A program made the position numbers and the translations under genes. The notes under the pieces are model-generated. The model was not told where the DNA came from, searched no databases, and saw nothing but the letters and a program-made list of their open reading frames with translations. From contig CM065804.1 of assembly GCA_033398695.1 (NCBI GenBank), forward strand, positions 119,903,501 to 119,967,500: 64,000 nt of DNA, in the 5' to 3' direction. Shown one piece after another: positions 21,324 to 33,890 of this stretch. Position 1 is the stretch's first letter, and every line of letters starts with the position of its first letter. Source of the DNA: Orobanche coerulescens. Taxonomy: Eukaryota; Streptophyta; Magnoliopsida; Lamiales; Orobanchaceae.

Positions 21324-22574
21324 ACCTCACATAATCGACATAAGCCCACAATCAGCAGCACAATGCAATATTCACACATTCACATTGACAAAGATTTAGG
21401 ACCTATACCTCAGCATACACGGTTAAAACATTAAGCATACCATTGTGGTCCAACACCGATAATATTCTTAAAAAAACAAGTTTATCGAGGTATTTGTTCG
21501 AATGATAATATAAAAAAAATTCGCGAGTTTGAAAGATTTTGCTGGGATGAAATTTCGAAAACACTTTGTTTAATACCTCGGTCATTGGAGTGGGGGAACG
21601 AAACCTAGCAACGTATCCCGCCACTTGGGCATACAACCCAGATTTTCTGACGAGAATAATAATATAGGAACTCACTGCACGACTTAACCTCAATACATAA
21701 ACACATAACGTTCTAATTTACGGAAGCCAAAGTTGTTTTGCAAAACAGAAAATTTCCAAAATCCTTTAGTTCATAACCAAAACGACGGTAATATTTTACA
21801 ATGTCCGAAGTATTTCAAAACACATTTTTCAAATACCGTCTGATTGTGTCATTTGAAAATACACGGCCATTTGTCAAAATTTGACAAATTTTAAAAATCC
21901 ATATAAACCATGGTTTGACCGCACCACCAAAATATTTTCTAAAAATCGATTTCTACAAAATTCTCAAACTGTAAAGTCCTTCAGGAAACATTCTCAAACT
22001 TACCCATAGCGGACAAAAATTACAACATTCCAAAAACAGTCGAATTTAAAACCACATACTCAAATGGCAACCAGGGTCACCAATTCAATCAAATGCATCT
22101 CGTGGTATCAAGTTTAAACACACAACAAAATCATTCATCGGAGTTTCTCACAAACTCTACCGTCGGTACCTTTTCGAAACCCATCAAGGTTTACAACTTT
22201 CACAACATACCACCCCACCCGGTGGTTCAAAGATAAAACAATCACGTGCCCAGTTCTATACACATACTATGTGTCACAAGTATTAAACACAACTATATTA
22301 CACAATACTGTGTAAATAAAATTATGCACCGCAATTAACTCACTAAGATAAAATCGAGATACACAGGTATTACGCATAAAGGAGGAGACTTACGTCCACA
22401 GGCCGCACGGAGATGACGGTCGCCCACGATACTAATCTCATCCAACAACATATCCGACACGTTGTGACTACGCACAACTCAACTTGTCACCTGACGATTC
22501 GAACGACAAGACAACACATTACTCGACAAACCACGACTCGACTCGACCCGAAATCCTAGGTTTCCGAAACCTAA
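21324..22574 (-). other. Untranslated leader of E, copy 1
   Basis: No gene seen. It holds a GACGGTA/TACCGTC inverted repeat (21784-21840), a short hairpin ATTTGTCAA-AAT-TTGACAAAT (21869-21889), and near the primer site a GATTAGTATCG...GTGGACGTAAGTCTCC block shared with A, with weaker matches in C and D. The copy 2 leader is 27125-28374. Confidence 0.6.
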
Positions 22575-22586
22575 GCTCCGATACCA
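22575..22586 (-). other. Primer-binding site before E LTR 2
   Basis: Minus strand TGGTATCGGAGC, four bases from the LTR end at 22591. Confidence 0.85.
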
Positions 22587-22590
22587 TAAA

Positions 22591-25500
22591 TGTAACACCC
22601 CCAAAACTATATGGGAATATTACACGCCGTAGACCCTTTCCACAAGGATCTACCAGGCTAAACATCCATAAAAAACCAAATGCTTGCCCAGGCAGGGTCA
22701 AACAATAAAATGATACAGACCGATATGGTCACTTACACGTGAATACACAGACCGATGAGGTCACACAACCCAATCGACAAAACTGACTTAAATAATATTA
22801 CCCACACAGGAGTCGAAATACAATACAGCGGAAGACTGAAATCAACTCTGACAACACAACAAAAATCAAAACAACTCTCGACTCATGATTAGTATCGCAA
22901 CTCGTCATCCTCTTGTGCCAATCTGTGTTTGCTCCCCGAATGCATGTACACGGGCCAAAGCAGAGACATCCACCCGATTACTCGGGGGTTAATAAAACTC
23001 CACTGTTTTACTAGTGCAAGTATCAAATCATACGAAATGTAACAAGCAAATAATAATCGTGAATCCAATATAATAATTAAGTATCAAAATATTCTCGGGA
23101 GGTTTTCACAAGGGAAGATAAGCTATGAGGCATTCGAAAATAAGATTATCATCTCGGGAATTTTTAGATTTTCAAAACCTTTAGGACCTCAAGTCCTGAT
23201 TCACAAAACCTTTCGAAAAACTTTAGGGCCTTAACCCAAATCTTGTTTCATAACTCAGCAGTTTACAATACGGGAAACATTTATTCAAGCTTAGGACTCG
23301 GTCCAACATTCATTTTCATAAAACTTTTCCTTTCAAAACTTTGATTTGAAAATAATCATGCTCATGACACCGTGATCCACTGTCACGTGTCTCCGTAGGT
23401 TCAACAACCCGCACGGACTACACCATGCACAATCAAACAAACATAATCAATTCCGACACCGTGATCCACTGTCACGTGTCTCCGTAGGTTCAACAACCCG
23501 CACGGACTATTAACCAGACATAACCAATTCCGACACCGTGATCCACTGTCACGTGTCTCCGTAGGCTTAACAACCCGCACGGACTATATCAATCACAACA
23601 AACACACACACACACCGTCCTGACATCATAGTCCACTGCCACGTGTCACCGTAAGCCCCATCGAGCTCACCCGGTTGGACGTACCGTGTCCGTAACTCAT
23701 GGTCCACTGCCATGCGTTATCGTAGGCCTCGTCAGACCAGCACGATTGGACCTCAGTACCTCACTAAGTTCTGACCCCGTAGTCCACTGCCACGAATCCT
23801 CGTAGGTCCCGTCGAACCAACACGAGTGAACTTAGCGGTCACACGCATATTCATATTCACATTCACATTACATACAACAATGAGCACAATTAATCAATCA
23901 CATTGATCACCACAAAATCGTACATCACACGCACATAACACAATCTCAACACTCGCAACAACTATCATCAATCAACAACACATAACCAACATAACACACG
24001 TTCGGTACACGATACATTACACACCCAAGTGTACAACCATCCCATATGTACGTCGCAATCCTGCACAAATGGCACAATGCCTAACACGTATACTAATATA
24101 ACACTATTATTGCAAAGCCTTCAAATTACGGAAAACATAACCAACTCAAACGGAACATAATTATGAAGGCAAGCAAAATCATCACACATCTCATACGTAA
24201 TTACTAGTCGCAAGATACAAGTCGTATAATAAGATACTTGCCTTACTAACCGCTACCGAACGCTCCGAAGAACACGGTTCGATCGGGAAGCTCGGACCCT
24301 AAAGAAGGCAACGAACGGAAGGGTTCCGACTCGAGTTCTTCACAAGAACTCAACCCTAACAACATATAATCAATAAATCATCGATCATACGAGGAAGAAT
24401 AATCGTAGAACGCCCGAAAACCCCTCTATGACATTTTACCGGACACCTTCAAGGCGTCGATCAAGAACTCGACCAAAACAACGAATCGATACGATCCAAC
24501 CATGGAATAACAAGGGAAATGATATAATACATCTAAATAATCATCAATCCATCATAATACCAAGTTAAATCGGATTAAACGGACGAAAACCACCAAAACA
24601 CCTAAATTCCCCAAAACTAGATTTCTAGAGAATCTGACCTGATTCGGTAGATCGGAGGATGTTATAGGGTGGATGATTGATGATATGAACTCCAAAACTT
24701 CATGGATTTAACACGTGACATCATCCCTCCATGATCATCAAAGCTCCATCCGCGGAAGAGGATGAACGAGTGAGAAAAATGGCTGAAGAAAACGCATGCT
24801 GGCCTTAAATAGGCTGACTGCACAGTGTGCCGTGGCCCATACGAAGTGTGCCGCGGCACAGTGCCAAATCTGGCCCTAGTGATCGGCAGCGTGCCGCGGC
24901 CCGGACGAGTATGCCGCGGCAGTGACTCGGTAGTGTGCCGTGGCCCCGTCGGCATGTGCCACGGCACAAGGTACAGACAGGTCGGCCAAAGATTGAAAAA
25001 TGTGTGCATGCCGCGGCTCGACCAAGTGTGTCGCGGCCCTTCCGGCAGGCTGTTTGGCCAAAACTGGAACATGTGAGTGACTTAGCTATATCGACCATAA
25101 CTCCTTCGTCCGGACTCCGATTGACTCACCGTTTGAACCATTGGAAAGCTAACTTGATGCTTTATAATATTGCAAAGATTCAGAATTTTTGTAGTTTCCA
25201 AAAATTAATGGTGATTTAACAAAGTCGAACTCATACGTGGAAAAGTCGCTAATGAACACGGAATTCAACAGAACGACACCGAAACGGACTCGGATCACAA
25301 AAAGTGCAGAATTAATCATTCTCAGAATGACGAGTCGGTCCCATGCGAGTCGTCAAAACGGACCTCCACCGAAAAAAGAAAATTACCGGAAATCCGAAAT
25401 TGCGGATATTACATTCTACCCTCCTTAAAAGAAGTTTCGTCCCGAAACTTAAATCAAGTAGGGATAAGCAATATCCCACCAGGAAAACTCAACGAGATAC

Positions 25501-25846
25501 ACAAGAATCGAAAAAAAAAAAATCGCGCCCAACGGCGAAACGTTACAAGCAACGCGAAAGAACATACAGCATGAAAACACGCCCCACGACGACCATAACA
25601 ACGCCACTGGCAATGATTCAAAACAATAATGGTCAATTAATGACGCATCACATACCACATCATATGCACACATTTAATCAAAGAAACGTACGCGACAACA
25701 AGTCGCACCCGACTAAAACGGCTATGCGATAGAAATAAATAGAGTATTACGATAGAAATCATTCCGATTCTCATCAACAAGAAAATGTCCGACGTCAAAA
25801 CACAAACAATTCAAGATAACGGAAAACGAGAATACCGGATATTACA
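22591..25846 (-). mobile_element. LTR 2 (shared, middle) of element E
   Basis: Same layout as LTR 1. It serves as 5' LTR of the left unit and 3' LTR of the right unit. Visible differences from LTR 1 include a rearranged stretch at 22921-22980 and extra CA units near 23605. Palindrome array 24827-25039, TATA 24805-24812, minisatellite 23365-23846. Confidence 0.85.
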
Positions 25847-25985
25847 TTCTATCCTATTAAAATGAAGTATCGTCCCGAAACATAAAATAAAACATCATGA
25901 TAGAATACAAACAAAACCAAAAAGTTCACTCAACAAATATCAATCTCTACACGAATTACAGCACAAAGTACGATACACAACTACA

Positions 25986-27124
25986 TCACTGGACACCACC
26001 GGGCCCTCCCCGAGTAGGAACGAAAACCCGATTCCCGAACATCTTGGCAACGGTCTCACAATGCACCGCTTGGTGCCCCAGTTGGCCGCACTTAAAATAA
26101 TTAACCGGTGGCAAACGACAATTCTGTCTCGCATGGCCTACACGACTGCAGTTAAAGCAGGTCTTCACACCGATCGTCTTACTCACCTCTGGAGTAAGGT
26201 TCTTAGACTGATCAACCGAACGAGGAGTGCTCCCAGAAGGAAAATGCGAAGCAACAGGCTCACGGATCTCACTTCTCTGGCCTCTTGAAAAATTTCTCGA
26301 GGTCTTCTGTCCCTTACTCTCTGAACAAGATTCCGACACAGAAACAGCCATCTCAATGGCTAAAGCTCGGTCTTGATATTCTTTCAGGGTGGTACACATA
26401 AGCGGAGCCATACTCTCACGGATATGGGGTTTCATGCGCATATTGAAGTATCAGACCTTGTCCGATTCACTTCTCACTTGATCCCGAACATAAGCCAACT
26501 GTTGATTATAATCGACTATCGCCTGGGATATTGACACATCTTGGGGCGTAGCCGAGAAAAACTCAACGATTCTGCGTTCACGAACAGGCAACGGGAAATA
26601 CTCTGCCTCCATGGCAGTCTTAAACTCAGCCCATGTAGGTGTACGATCTGCAGTACTACGTGCCACCGGTCTGCGGCTTCTTTGTCGAAAGGTGCATCGA
26701 GCAATGGGTACCCTCCTATCATCCGGACAAGCTACAGCATCAAATATTCTGTCCAACTGGAAGAGCTAGTTTCCCAACCTAACAAGTCAGACGAACCCAC
26801 AAAACGGGGCGGCTGCATCTTCATCACATCTCGTAACCACTTACTAGTTCCGTTATCCCTATTTGGGTTCTCATCCCGACGTACGGCCTGATTCATTTGC
26901 ACTAACTGGTCAACCACCTGACGAAGGATGGTGGCGGCGCCAACGTCAACATTAACGTTAGTCGAATGTCCCTGATCTGTACTGAGCTGATTGGTACTCG
27001 GCAAGGAGGGAGTCGCCCTCTCCTGCTCCCGATTACGACCACCACCACGACCACGGCCACGGCCTCGACCTCGACCCCTTAGCATACTGAACGGACAACC
27101 AATCAAAATAACAAGATAAAACAA
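25986..27124 (-). pseudogene. gag: Gag of element E, copy 2
   Basis: Near-identical to copy 1, with the same Arg-Gly start (27095-27030), the same PPRFVGSSD helical part and the same two zinc-knuckle region with the altered second knuckle. The TGA at about 26448 is the same lesion as in copy 1, so it predates the duplication or the last mobilisation. The frame break near 26735-26755 lies a little off the copy 1 break, and this copy has a small rearrangement at 26655-26695. No pol follows. Confidence 0.85.
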
Positions 27125-28374
27125 ACCTCACATAATCGACATAAGCCCACAATCAGCAGCACAATGCAATATTCACACGTTCACATTGACAAAGATGTAC
27201 GACCTATACCTCAGCATACACGGTTAAAACATTAAGCATACCATTGTGGTCCAACACCGATAATATTCTTAAAAAAACAAGTTTATCGAGGTATTTGTTC
27301 GAATGATAATATAAAAAAAATTCGCGAGTTTGAAAGATTTTGCTGGGATGAAATTTCGAGAACACTTTGTTTAATACCTCGGTCATTGGAGTGGGGAACG
27401 AAACCTAGCAACGTATCCCGCCACTTGGGCATACAACCCAGATTTTCTGACGAGAATAATAATATAGGAACTCACTGCACGACTTAACCTCAATACATAA
27501 TCACATAACGTTCTAATTTACGGAAGCCAAAGTTGTTTTGCAAAACAGAAAATTTCCAAAATCCTTTAGTTCATAACCAAAACGACGGTAACATTTTACA
27601 ATGTCCGAAGTATTTCAAAACACATTTTTCAAATACCGTCTGATTGTGTCATTTGAAAATACACGGCCCATTTGTCAAAATTTGACAAATTTTAAAAATC
27701 CATATAAACCATGGTTTGACCGCACCACCAAAATATTTTCTAAAAATCGATTTCTACAAAATTCTCAAACTGTAAAGTCCTTCAGGAAACATTCTCAAAC
27801 TTACCCATAGCGGACAAAAATTACAACATTCCAAAAACAGTCGAATTTAAAACCACATACTCAAATGGAAACAGGGTCGCCAATTGAATCAAATGCATCT
27901 CGTGGTATCAAGTTTAAACACACAGCAAAATCATTCATCGGAGTTTCTCACAAACTCTACCGTCGGTACCTTTTCGAAACCCATCAAGGTTTACAACTTT
28001 CACAACATACCACCCCATCCGGTGGTTCAAAGATAAAACAATCACGTGCCCAGTTCTATACACATACTATGTGTCACAAGTATTAAACACAACTATATTA
28101 CACAATACTGTGTAAATAAAATTATGCACCGCAATTAACTCACTAAGATAAAATCGAGATACACAGGTATTACGCATAAAGAAGGAGACTTACGTCCACA
28201 GGCCGCACGGAGATGACGGTCGCCCACGATACTAATCTCATCCAACAACATATCCGACACGTTGTGACTACGCACAACTCAACTTGTCACCTGACGACTC
28301 GAACGACAAGACAACACATTACTCGACAAACCACGACTCGACTCGACCCGACATCCTAGGTTTCCTCAACCTAA

Positions 28375-28386
28375 GCTCCGATACCA
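28375..28386 (-). other. Primer-binding site before E LTR 3
   Basis: Minus strand TGGTATCGGAGC, four bases from the LTR end at 28391. Confidence 0.85.
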
Positions 28387-28390
28387 TAAA

Positions 28391-31300
28391 TGTAACACCC
28401 CCAAAACTATATGGGAATATTACACGCCGTAGACCCTTTCCACAAGGATCTACCAGGCTAAACATTCATAAACAACCAAATGCTTGCCCAGCCAGGGTCA
28501 AACAATAAAATGATACAGACTGATATGGTCACTTACACGTGAATACACAGACCGATGAGGTCACACAACCCAATCGACAAAACTGACTTAAATAATATTA
28601 CCCACACAGGAGTCGAAATACAATACAGCGGAAGACTGAAATCAACTCTGACAACACAACAAAAATCAAAACAACTCTCGACTCATGATTAGTATCGCAA
28701 CTCGTCATCCTCTTGTGCCAATCCTGTGACTGCTCCCCTGAATCTGCATGTACCTGGACGCAAAACAGACATCCACCTCCCGATTACTCGGGGGTTAATA
28801 AAACTCCACTGTTTTACTAGTGCAAGTATCAAATCATACGAAATGTAACAAGCAAATAATAATCGTGAATCCAATATAATAATTAAGTATCAAAATATTC
28901 TCGGGAGGTTTCCACAAGGGAAGATAAGCTATGAGGCATTCGAAAATAAGATTCTCATCTCGGGAATTTTTAGATTTTCAAAACCTTTAAGACCTCAAGT
29001 CCTGATTCACAAAACCTTTCGAAAAACTTTAGGGCCTTAACCCAAATCTTGTTTCATAACTCAGCAGTTTACAATACGGGAAACATTTATTCAAGCTTAG
29101 GACTCGGTCCAACATTCATTTTCATAAAACTTTTCCTTTCAAAACATTGATTTAAAAATAATCATGCTCATGACACCGTGATCCACTGTCACGTTTCTCC
29201 GTAGGTTCAACAACCCGCACGGACTACACCACGCACAATCAAACAAACATAATCAATTCCGACACCGTGATCCACTGTCACGTGTCTCCGTAGGTTCAAC
29301 AACCCGCACGGACTATTAACCAGACATAACCAATTCTGACACCGTGATCCACTGTCACGTGTCTCCGTAGGTTTAACAACCCGCACGGACTATATCAATC
29401 ACAACAAACACACACACCGTCCTGACATCGTAGTCCATTGCCACGTGTCACCGTAAGCCCCATCGAGCTCACCCGGTTGGACGTACCGTGTCCGAAACTC
29501 ATGGTCCACTGCCATGCGTTATCGTAGGCCTCGTCAGACCAGCACGATTGGACCTCAGTACCTCACTAAGTTCTGACCCCGTAGTCCACTGCCATGAATC
29601 CTCGTAGGTCCCGTCGAACCAACACGAGTGAACTTAGCGGTCACACGCATATTCATATTCACATTCACATTACATACAACAATGAGCACAATTAATCAAT
29701 CACAATGATCACCACAAAATCGTACATCACACGCACATAACACAATCTCAACACTCGCAACAACTATCGTCAATCAACGACACATAACCAACATAACACA
29801 CGTTCGGTACACAATACATTGCACAACCAAGTGTACAACCATCCCATATGTACGTTGAAATCCTGCACAAATGGCACAACGCCTAAAACGTATACTAGTA
29901 TAACACTATTATTGCAAAGCCTTCAAATTACGGAAAACATAACCAACTCAAACGGAACATAATTACGAAGGCAAGCAAAATCATCATACATCTCATACGT
30001 AATTACTAGTCGCAAGATACAAGTCGTATAATAAGATACTTGCCTTACTAACTGCTACCGAACGCTCCGAAGAACACGGTTCGACCGGGAATCTCGGACC
30101 CCAAAGAAGGCAACGAACGGAAGGGTTCCGACTCGAGTTCTTCACAAGAATTCAACCCTAACAACATATAATCAATAAATCATCGATCGTACGAGGAATA
30201 ATAATCGTAGAACGCCCGAAAACCCCTCTATGACATTTTACCGGACACCTTCAAGGCGTCGATCAAGAACTCGACCAAAACAACGAATCGATACGATCCA
30301 ACCATGGAATAACAAGGGAAATGATATAATACATCTAAATAATCATCAATCCATCATAATACCAAGTTAAATCGGATTAAACGGACGAAAACCACCAAAA
30401 CACCCAAATTCCCCAAAACTAGATTTCTAGAGAATCTGACCTGATTCGGTAGATCGGAGGATGTTATAGGGTGGATGATTGATGATATGAACTCCAAAAC
30501 TTCATGGATTTAACACCTGACATCATCCCTCCATGATCATCAAAGCTCCAGCCGCGGAAGAGGATGAACGAGTGAGAAAAATGGCTGAAGAAAACGCCTG
30601 CTGGCCTTAAATAGGCTGACTGCACAGTGTGCCGCGGCCCAGCCGAAGTGTGCCGCGGCACAGGGCCGAATCTGCCCCCAGTGATCGGCAGCGTGCCGCG
30701 GCCCGGACGAGTATGCCGCGGCAGTGACTCGGCAGTGTGACGTGGCCCCGTCGGCATGTGCCGCGGCACAAGGTACAGACGGGTCGGCCGAAGATTGAAA
30801 AATGTGTGCCTACCGCGGCTCGACCAAGTGTGCCGCGGCCCTTCCGACAGGCTGCTCGGCCAAAACTGGAACATGTGAGTGACTTAGCTATATCGACCAT
30901 AACTCCTTCTTCCGGACTTCGATTGACTCACCATTTGAACCATTGGAAAGCTAACTTGATGCTTTATAATATTGAAAAGATTCAGAATTTTTTGAGTTTC
31001 CAAAAATTAATGGTGATTTAACAAAGTCGAACTCATACGTGGAAAAGTCGCTAAAGAACACGGAATTCAACAGAACGACACCGAAACGAACTCGGATGAC
31101 AAAAAGTGCAGAATTAATCATTCTCATAATGACGAGACGGTCCCAAGCGAGTCGTCAAAATGAACCTCCGCCGAAAAAAGAAAATTACCGGAAATCCAAA
31201 ATTGCGGATATTACATTCTACCCTCCTTAAAAGAAGTTTCGTCCCGAAACTTAAATCAAGTAGGGAGAAGCAATATCCCACCAGGAAAACTCAACGAGAT

Positions 31301-31646
31301 ACACAAGAATCGAAAAAAAAAACTGCGCCCAACGACGAAACGTTACAAGCAACGTGAAAGAACATACAGCGTGAAAACACGCCCCACGACGACCATAACA
31401 ACGCCACCGGCAATGATTCAAAACAATAACGATCAATTAACGACGCATCACATACCACATCATATGCTCACATTTAATCAAAGAAACGTACGCGACAACA
31501 AGTTGCACCCGACTAAAACGGCAATGCGATAGAAATAAATAGAGTATTACGATAGAAATCATTCCGATTCTCATCAACAAGAAAATGTCCGACGTCAAAA
31601 CACAAACAATTCAAGATAACAGAAAACGAGAATACCGGATATTACA
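28391..31646 (-). mobile_element. LTR 3 (outer 5' LTR on minus strand) of element E
   Basis: Same layout as LTRs 1 and 2. It ends GGATATTACA at 31646 and is directly followed by the AACAC duplication, which fixes the outer start (not the inner one at 31215) as the integration end. Palindrome array 30629-30841, TATA 30607-30614, minisatellite 29172-29647. Confidence 0.87.
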
Positions 31647-31651
31647 AACAC

Positions 31652-33257
31652 GAGGTGGAAAAACCCATCCAATGATCCAGCACCCTCAGCATAGATCCCA
31701 AGATGATTCCGTCGGATCAACACGAGGTGGACATCTGATCCAGCGCCTTCAGCATAGATCACACGATCCCATCGGATCAACACAACACACACAATGCGAC
31801 TATGCATACACATATACAAATCAATATGTTCATCAACATGAACAACATATTAATCAATAACATGAACGACACTATGCATGATCAAAAACATCCACATAAA
31901 CCAAAATCAAATTAAGATACTTGCCTTGAGTCCTTCGGGAGCAATCTTGATGTCAAAACATCACCGACGACTATCCTCAATGTTTGACGATCCAAAAGAC
32001 CACGGCCAAAGGTAACTCATATCTTTGTCTTAGGATAACGTATCCTCGATACCCAACTATACCAATAACAATGTAAATCATATACATTATGATTTAACTC
32101 CCAAAAATCGAAAAACCACATACAATCCAAATCTCCAGAGTTCACAACATTAACCATTACTATATTCACCATAAACGAAATGAAACTGAAACCATTCATT
32201 GAATATTATAAACTGGGCAAGAAATAACTTGCCTCGATACTGATACAACGATGAGGAAGCTTTTACCAATTCCATTGCCTTCGTCTATGATCTCCTCAGC
32301 CCCGACCAAAGCAATCTACGAAAATCGTGGAACACGACCGCAAAGCATGGTTCTAATTACCGATCAATAATCTCAACCTATTACAATAATCGATTAACAC
32401 ACATTCGATAATAATCAACAATCGATATAATCAATCAACAACCCAACGGTTCTACAATACCTCAGTTAAACATAGTCTGAACAATCCAATTCAAACCAGC
32501 ACGAATTCATAACAATAACACGATATACTACACTGCCTGTCCACTTAGCGCACAATAATCATATACCATAGCATGCGCTAAGACACTTCAGTTAGCGTGT
32601 GTTAGCCAGTCGGCTAGCGTGCGCTAAACTCATGCAGTTGCATGCGTCACAAGTACCGCTCAGCACATTGTGATTACGAATGCGAATGTAAAGGAAATTA
32701 TACTCCAAGATCAATCACATCCTTTCCAAATTCAATCTCATCATCATGATCCATACCTTATCAAGAACATACAAAATCGACCACTATAATCAACATAATA
32801 TTAGTTCTAATCATCCAATCCAAGTCTATATACGAAACCATTCATATCTTATCACATATTTTTCTATGACGTGATATCTACCAAGAACACCAAGAACACC
32901 ATGAATCCATAATCATGTTCATAACAAAACAACATAATTCCAAATGTGTGTATATATATATATATATTCATATCATCATATCATCATCTTCCTCCACCCA
33001 AACTCCATGAAACACCAAGAACCATAATAACACTTCCATAATCTATCATTACAGAGAGTAATCATCAACAATAACATCAATATCTGAAAATGAGGAGAAG
33101 GATTACCCAACTTGTCTCAAGAAGATGAACAACACAATTCAAACCACAAGAATCATATCAATATCCATATATCAACAACAACATCATCATAATCCGGTAA
33201 TCTATCTGATAATCATGCTTATCAACTTGTTTATATGAAAATCATCAACTCAAGAAC
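31652..33257 (-). mobile_element. LTR F, right part
   Basis: Continues the GATCCAGCG tandem units (31667-31790) from the left of E. Minus-strand boxes GAGGCAAGT-like are at 31918-31930 and near 32228, and there is a four-box palindrome array at 32546-32626 with a weak TATA (32523-32529). Positions 32075-32235 resemble LTR Z' 1830-1990. A TA microsatellite lies at 32946-32970. The LTR start is not reached before element D at 33258. No gene. Confidence 0.7.
32546..32626 (-). promoter_or_regulatory. Four phased TAGCGC-type palindromes in LTR F
   Basis: Boxes at 32546, 32569, 32593 and 32615, centres 23, 24 and 22 bp apart. All but one depart from TAGCGCGCGCTA only at CpG-derived positions or by one base (for example TAGCATGCGCTA). 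Confidence 0.65.
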
Positions 33258-33484
33258 TGTAATACCTAGTTGTGAATTCATTGATTATTATTCAGTAATT
33301 TTCACTCAGAAATTTTTTTCACTCAGTAATAATCATTCACCATTCATATTCATTCAATTGTGTTCACCGTTCGGCGTACTTTAGAATCGTGTATCAGTTG
33401 TTATTCGTCTTTCATCACTTCTTGGGATCGAGACGAGAATGTTGTCATCATCATCATCATCATATTTTGGTAGTCTGTGTGAGA

Positions 33485-33868
33485 TAGCGCATGCTACGTA
33501 CTCCTGTTAGCATGCGCTAATGGAGTATAGGTAGCACACGCTAGCGCAATTGAGGCACACAGTCCAGTAGGTACTGGAATGAAATTGGAAATTCATAGCG
33601 CACGCTATAAGTGGATGATATCATACGCTAATTGTACTGGTAGCGCACGCGATCACGAGCAGGGCAGAGGACAGTGGGTTCTGGACTCCAATATACTGGA
33701 CATCAACTATCAGGTAGCGCACGCTAACGTAAGGTAAACGTACGCTAAAGTGGAGGCATTAGCGCACGCTACCAAGCATGTAGCGCACGCTAACGATGTA
33801 GGCAATGGGTATTGGACTACCCGGTGAACCCGCTAGCGCACGCTAATCACACGGGATAGCGCGCGCTA
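33485..33868 (+). promoter_or_regulatory. Twelve phased TAGCGC-type palindromes in D LTR 1
   Basis: Centres near 33490, 33513, 33537, 33601, 33624, 33646, 33720, 33741, 33765, 33786, 33839 and 33862. Neighbours are 21-24 bp apart, with wider gaps of 64, 74 and 53. The last box (TAGCGCGCGCTA, perfect) ends 12 bp before the TATA box. Second LTR array: 39523-39950, again ending just before a TATA at 39963. Confidence 0.8.
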
Positions 33869-33880
33869 AGCTGGGATTTG

Positions 33881-33890
33881 TATAAATAGG
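33881..33890 (+). promoter_or_regulatory. TATA box of D LTR 1
   Basis: TATAAATAGG, directly after the palindrome array. The second LTR has TATAAATAGG at 39963-39972. Confidence 0.75.

Larger units (their letters stand above)
16792..31646 (-). mobile_element. Element E: tandem LTR-gag-LTR-gag-LTR array, 14.9 kb
   Basis: Three near-identical LTRs (16792-20043, 22591-25846, 28391-31646, about 3.25 kb each) are separated by two near-identical interiors (20044-22590, 25847-28390, about 2.55 kb). One pair of AACAC target duplications flanks the whole array, so it sits at a single insertion site. Both interiors have a primer site and a gag but no protease, RT or integrase, which makes it a TR-GAG type non-autonomous element. 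A tandem form like this can arise by recombination between LTRs. Confidence 0.88.

Noticed and set aside
24662..25098. Overlapping 97-136 codon frames in E LTRs (rich in CRGT, GPRH words)
   Set aside because: They are translations of the GTGCCGCGGCAC array on both strands; no start context or conservation as protein.
31216..31646. Treating 31215 as the outer end of element E
   Set aside because: A plausible LTR start exists there, but the AACAC duplication and the restored tandem unit place the true end at 31646.
33485..33868. CRISPR-like look: short palindromic repeats at regular spacing
   Set aside because: Repeats are only 12 bp, imperfect, with 9-12 bp gaps, lie in LTR promoters of plant retrotransposons, and no cas genes exist here.
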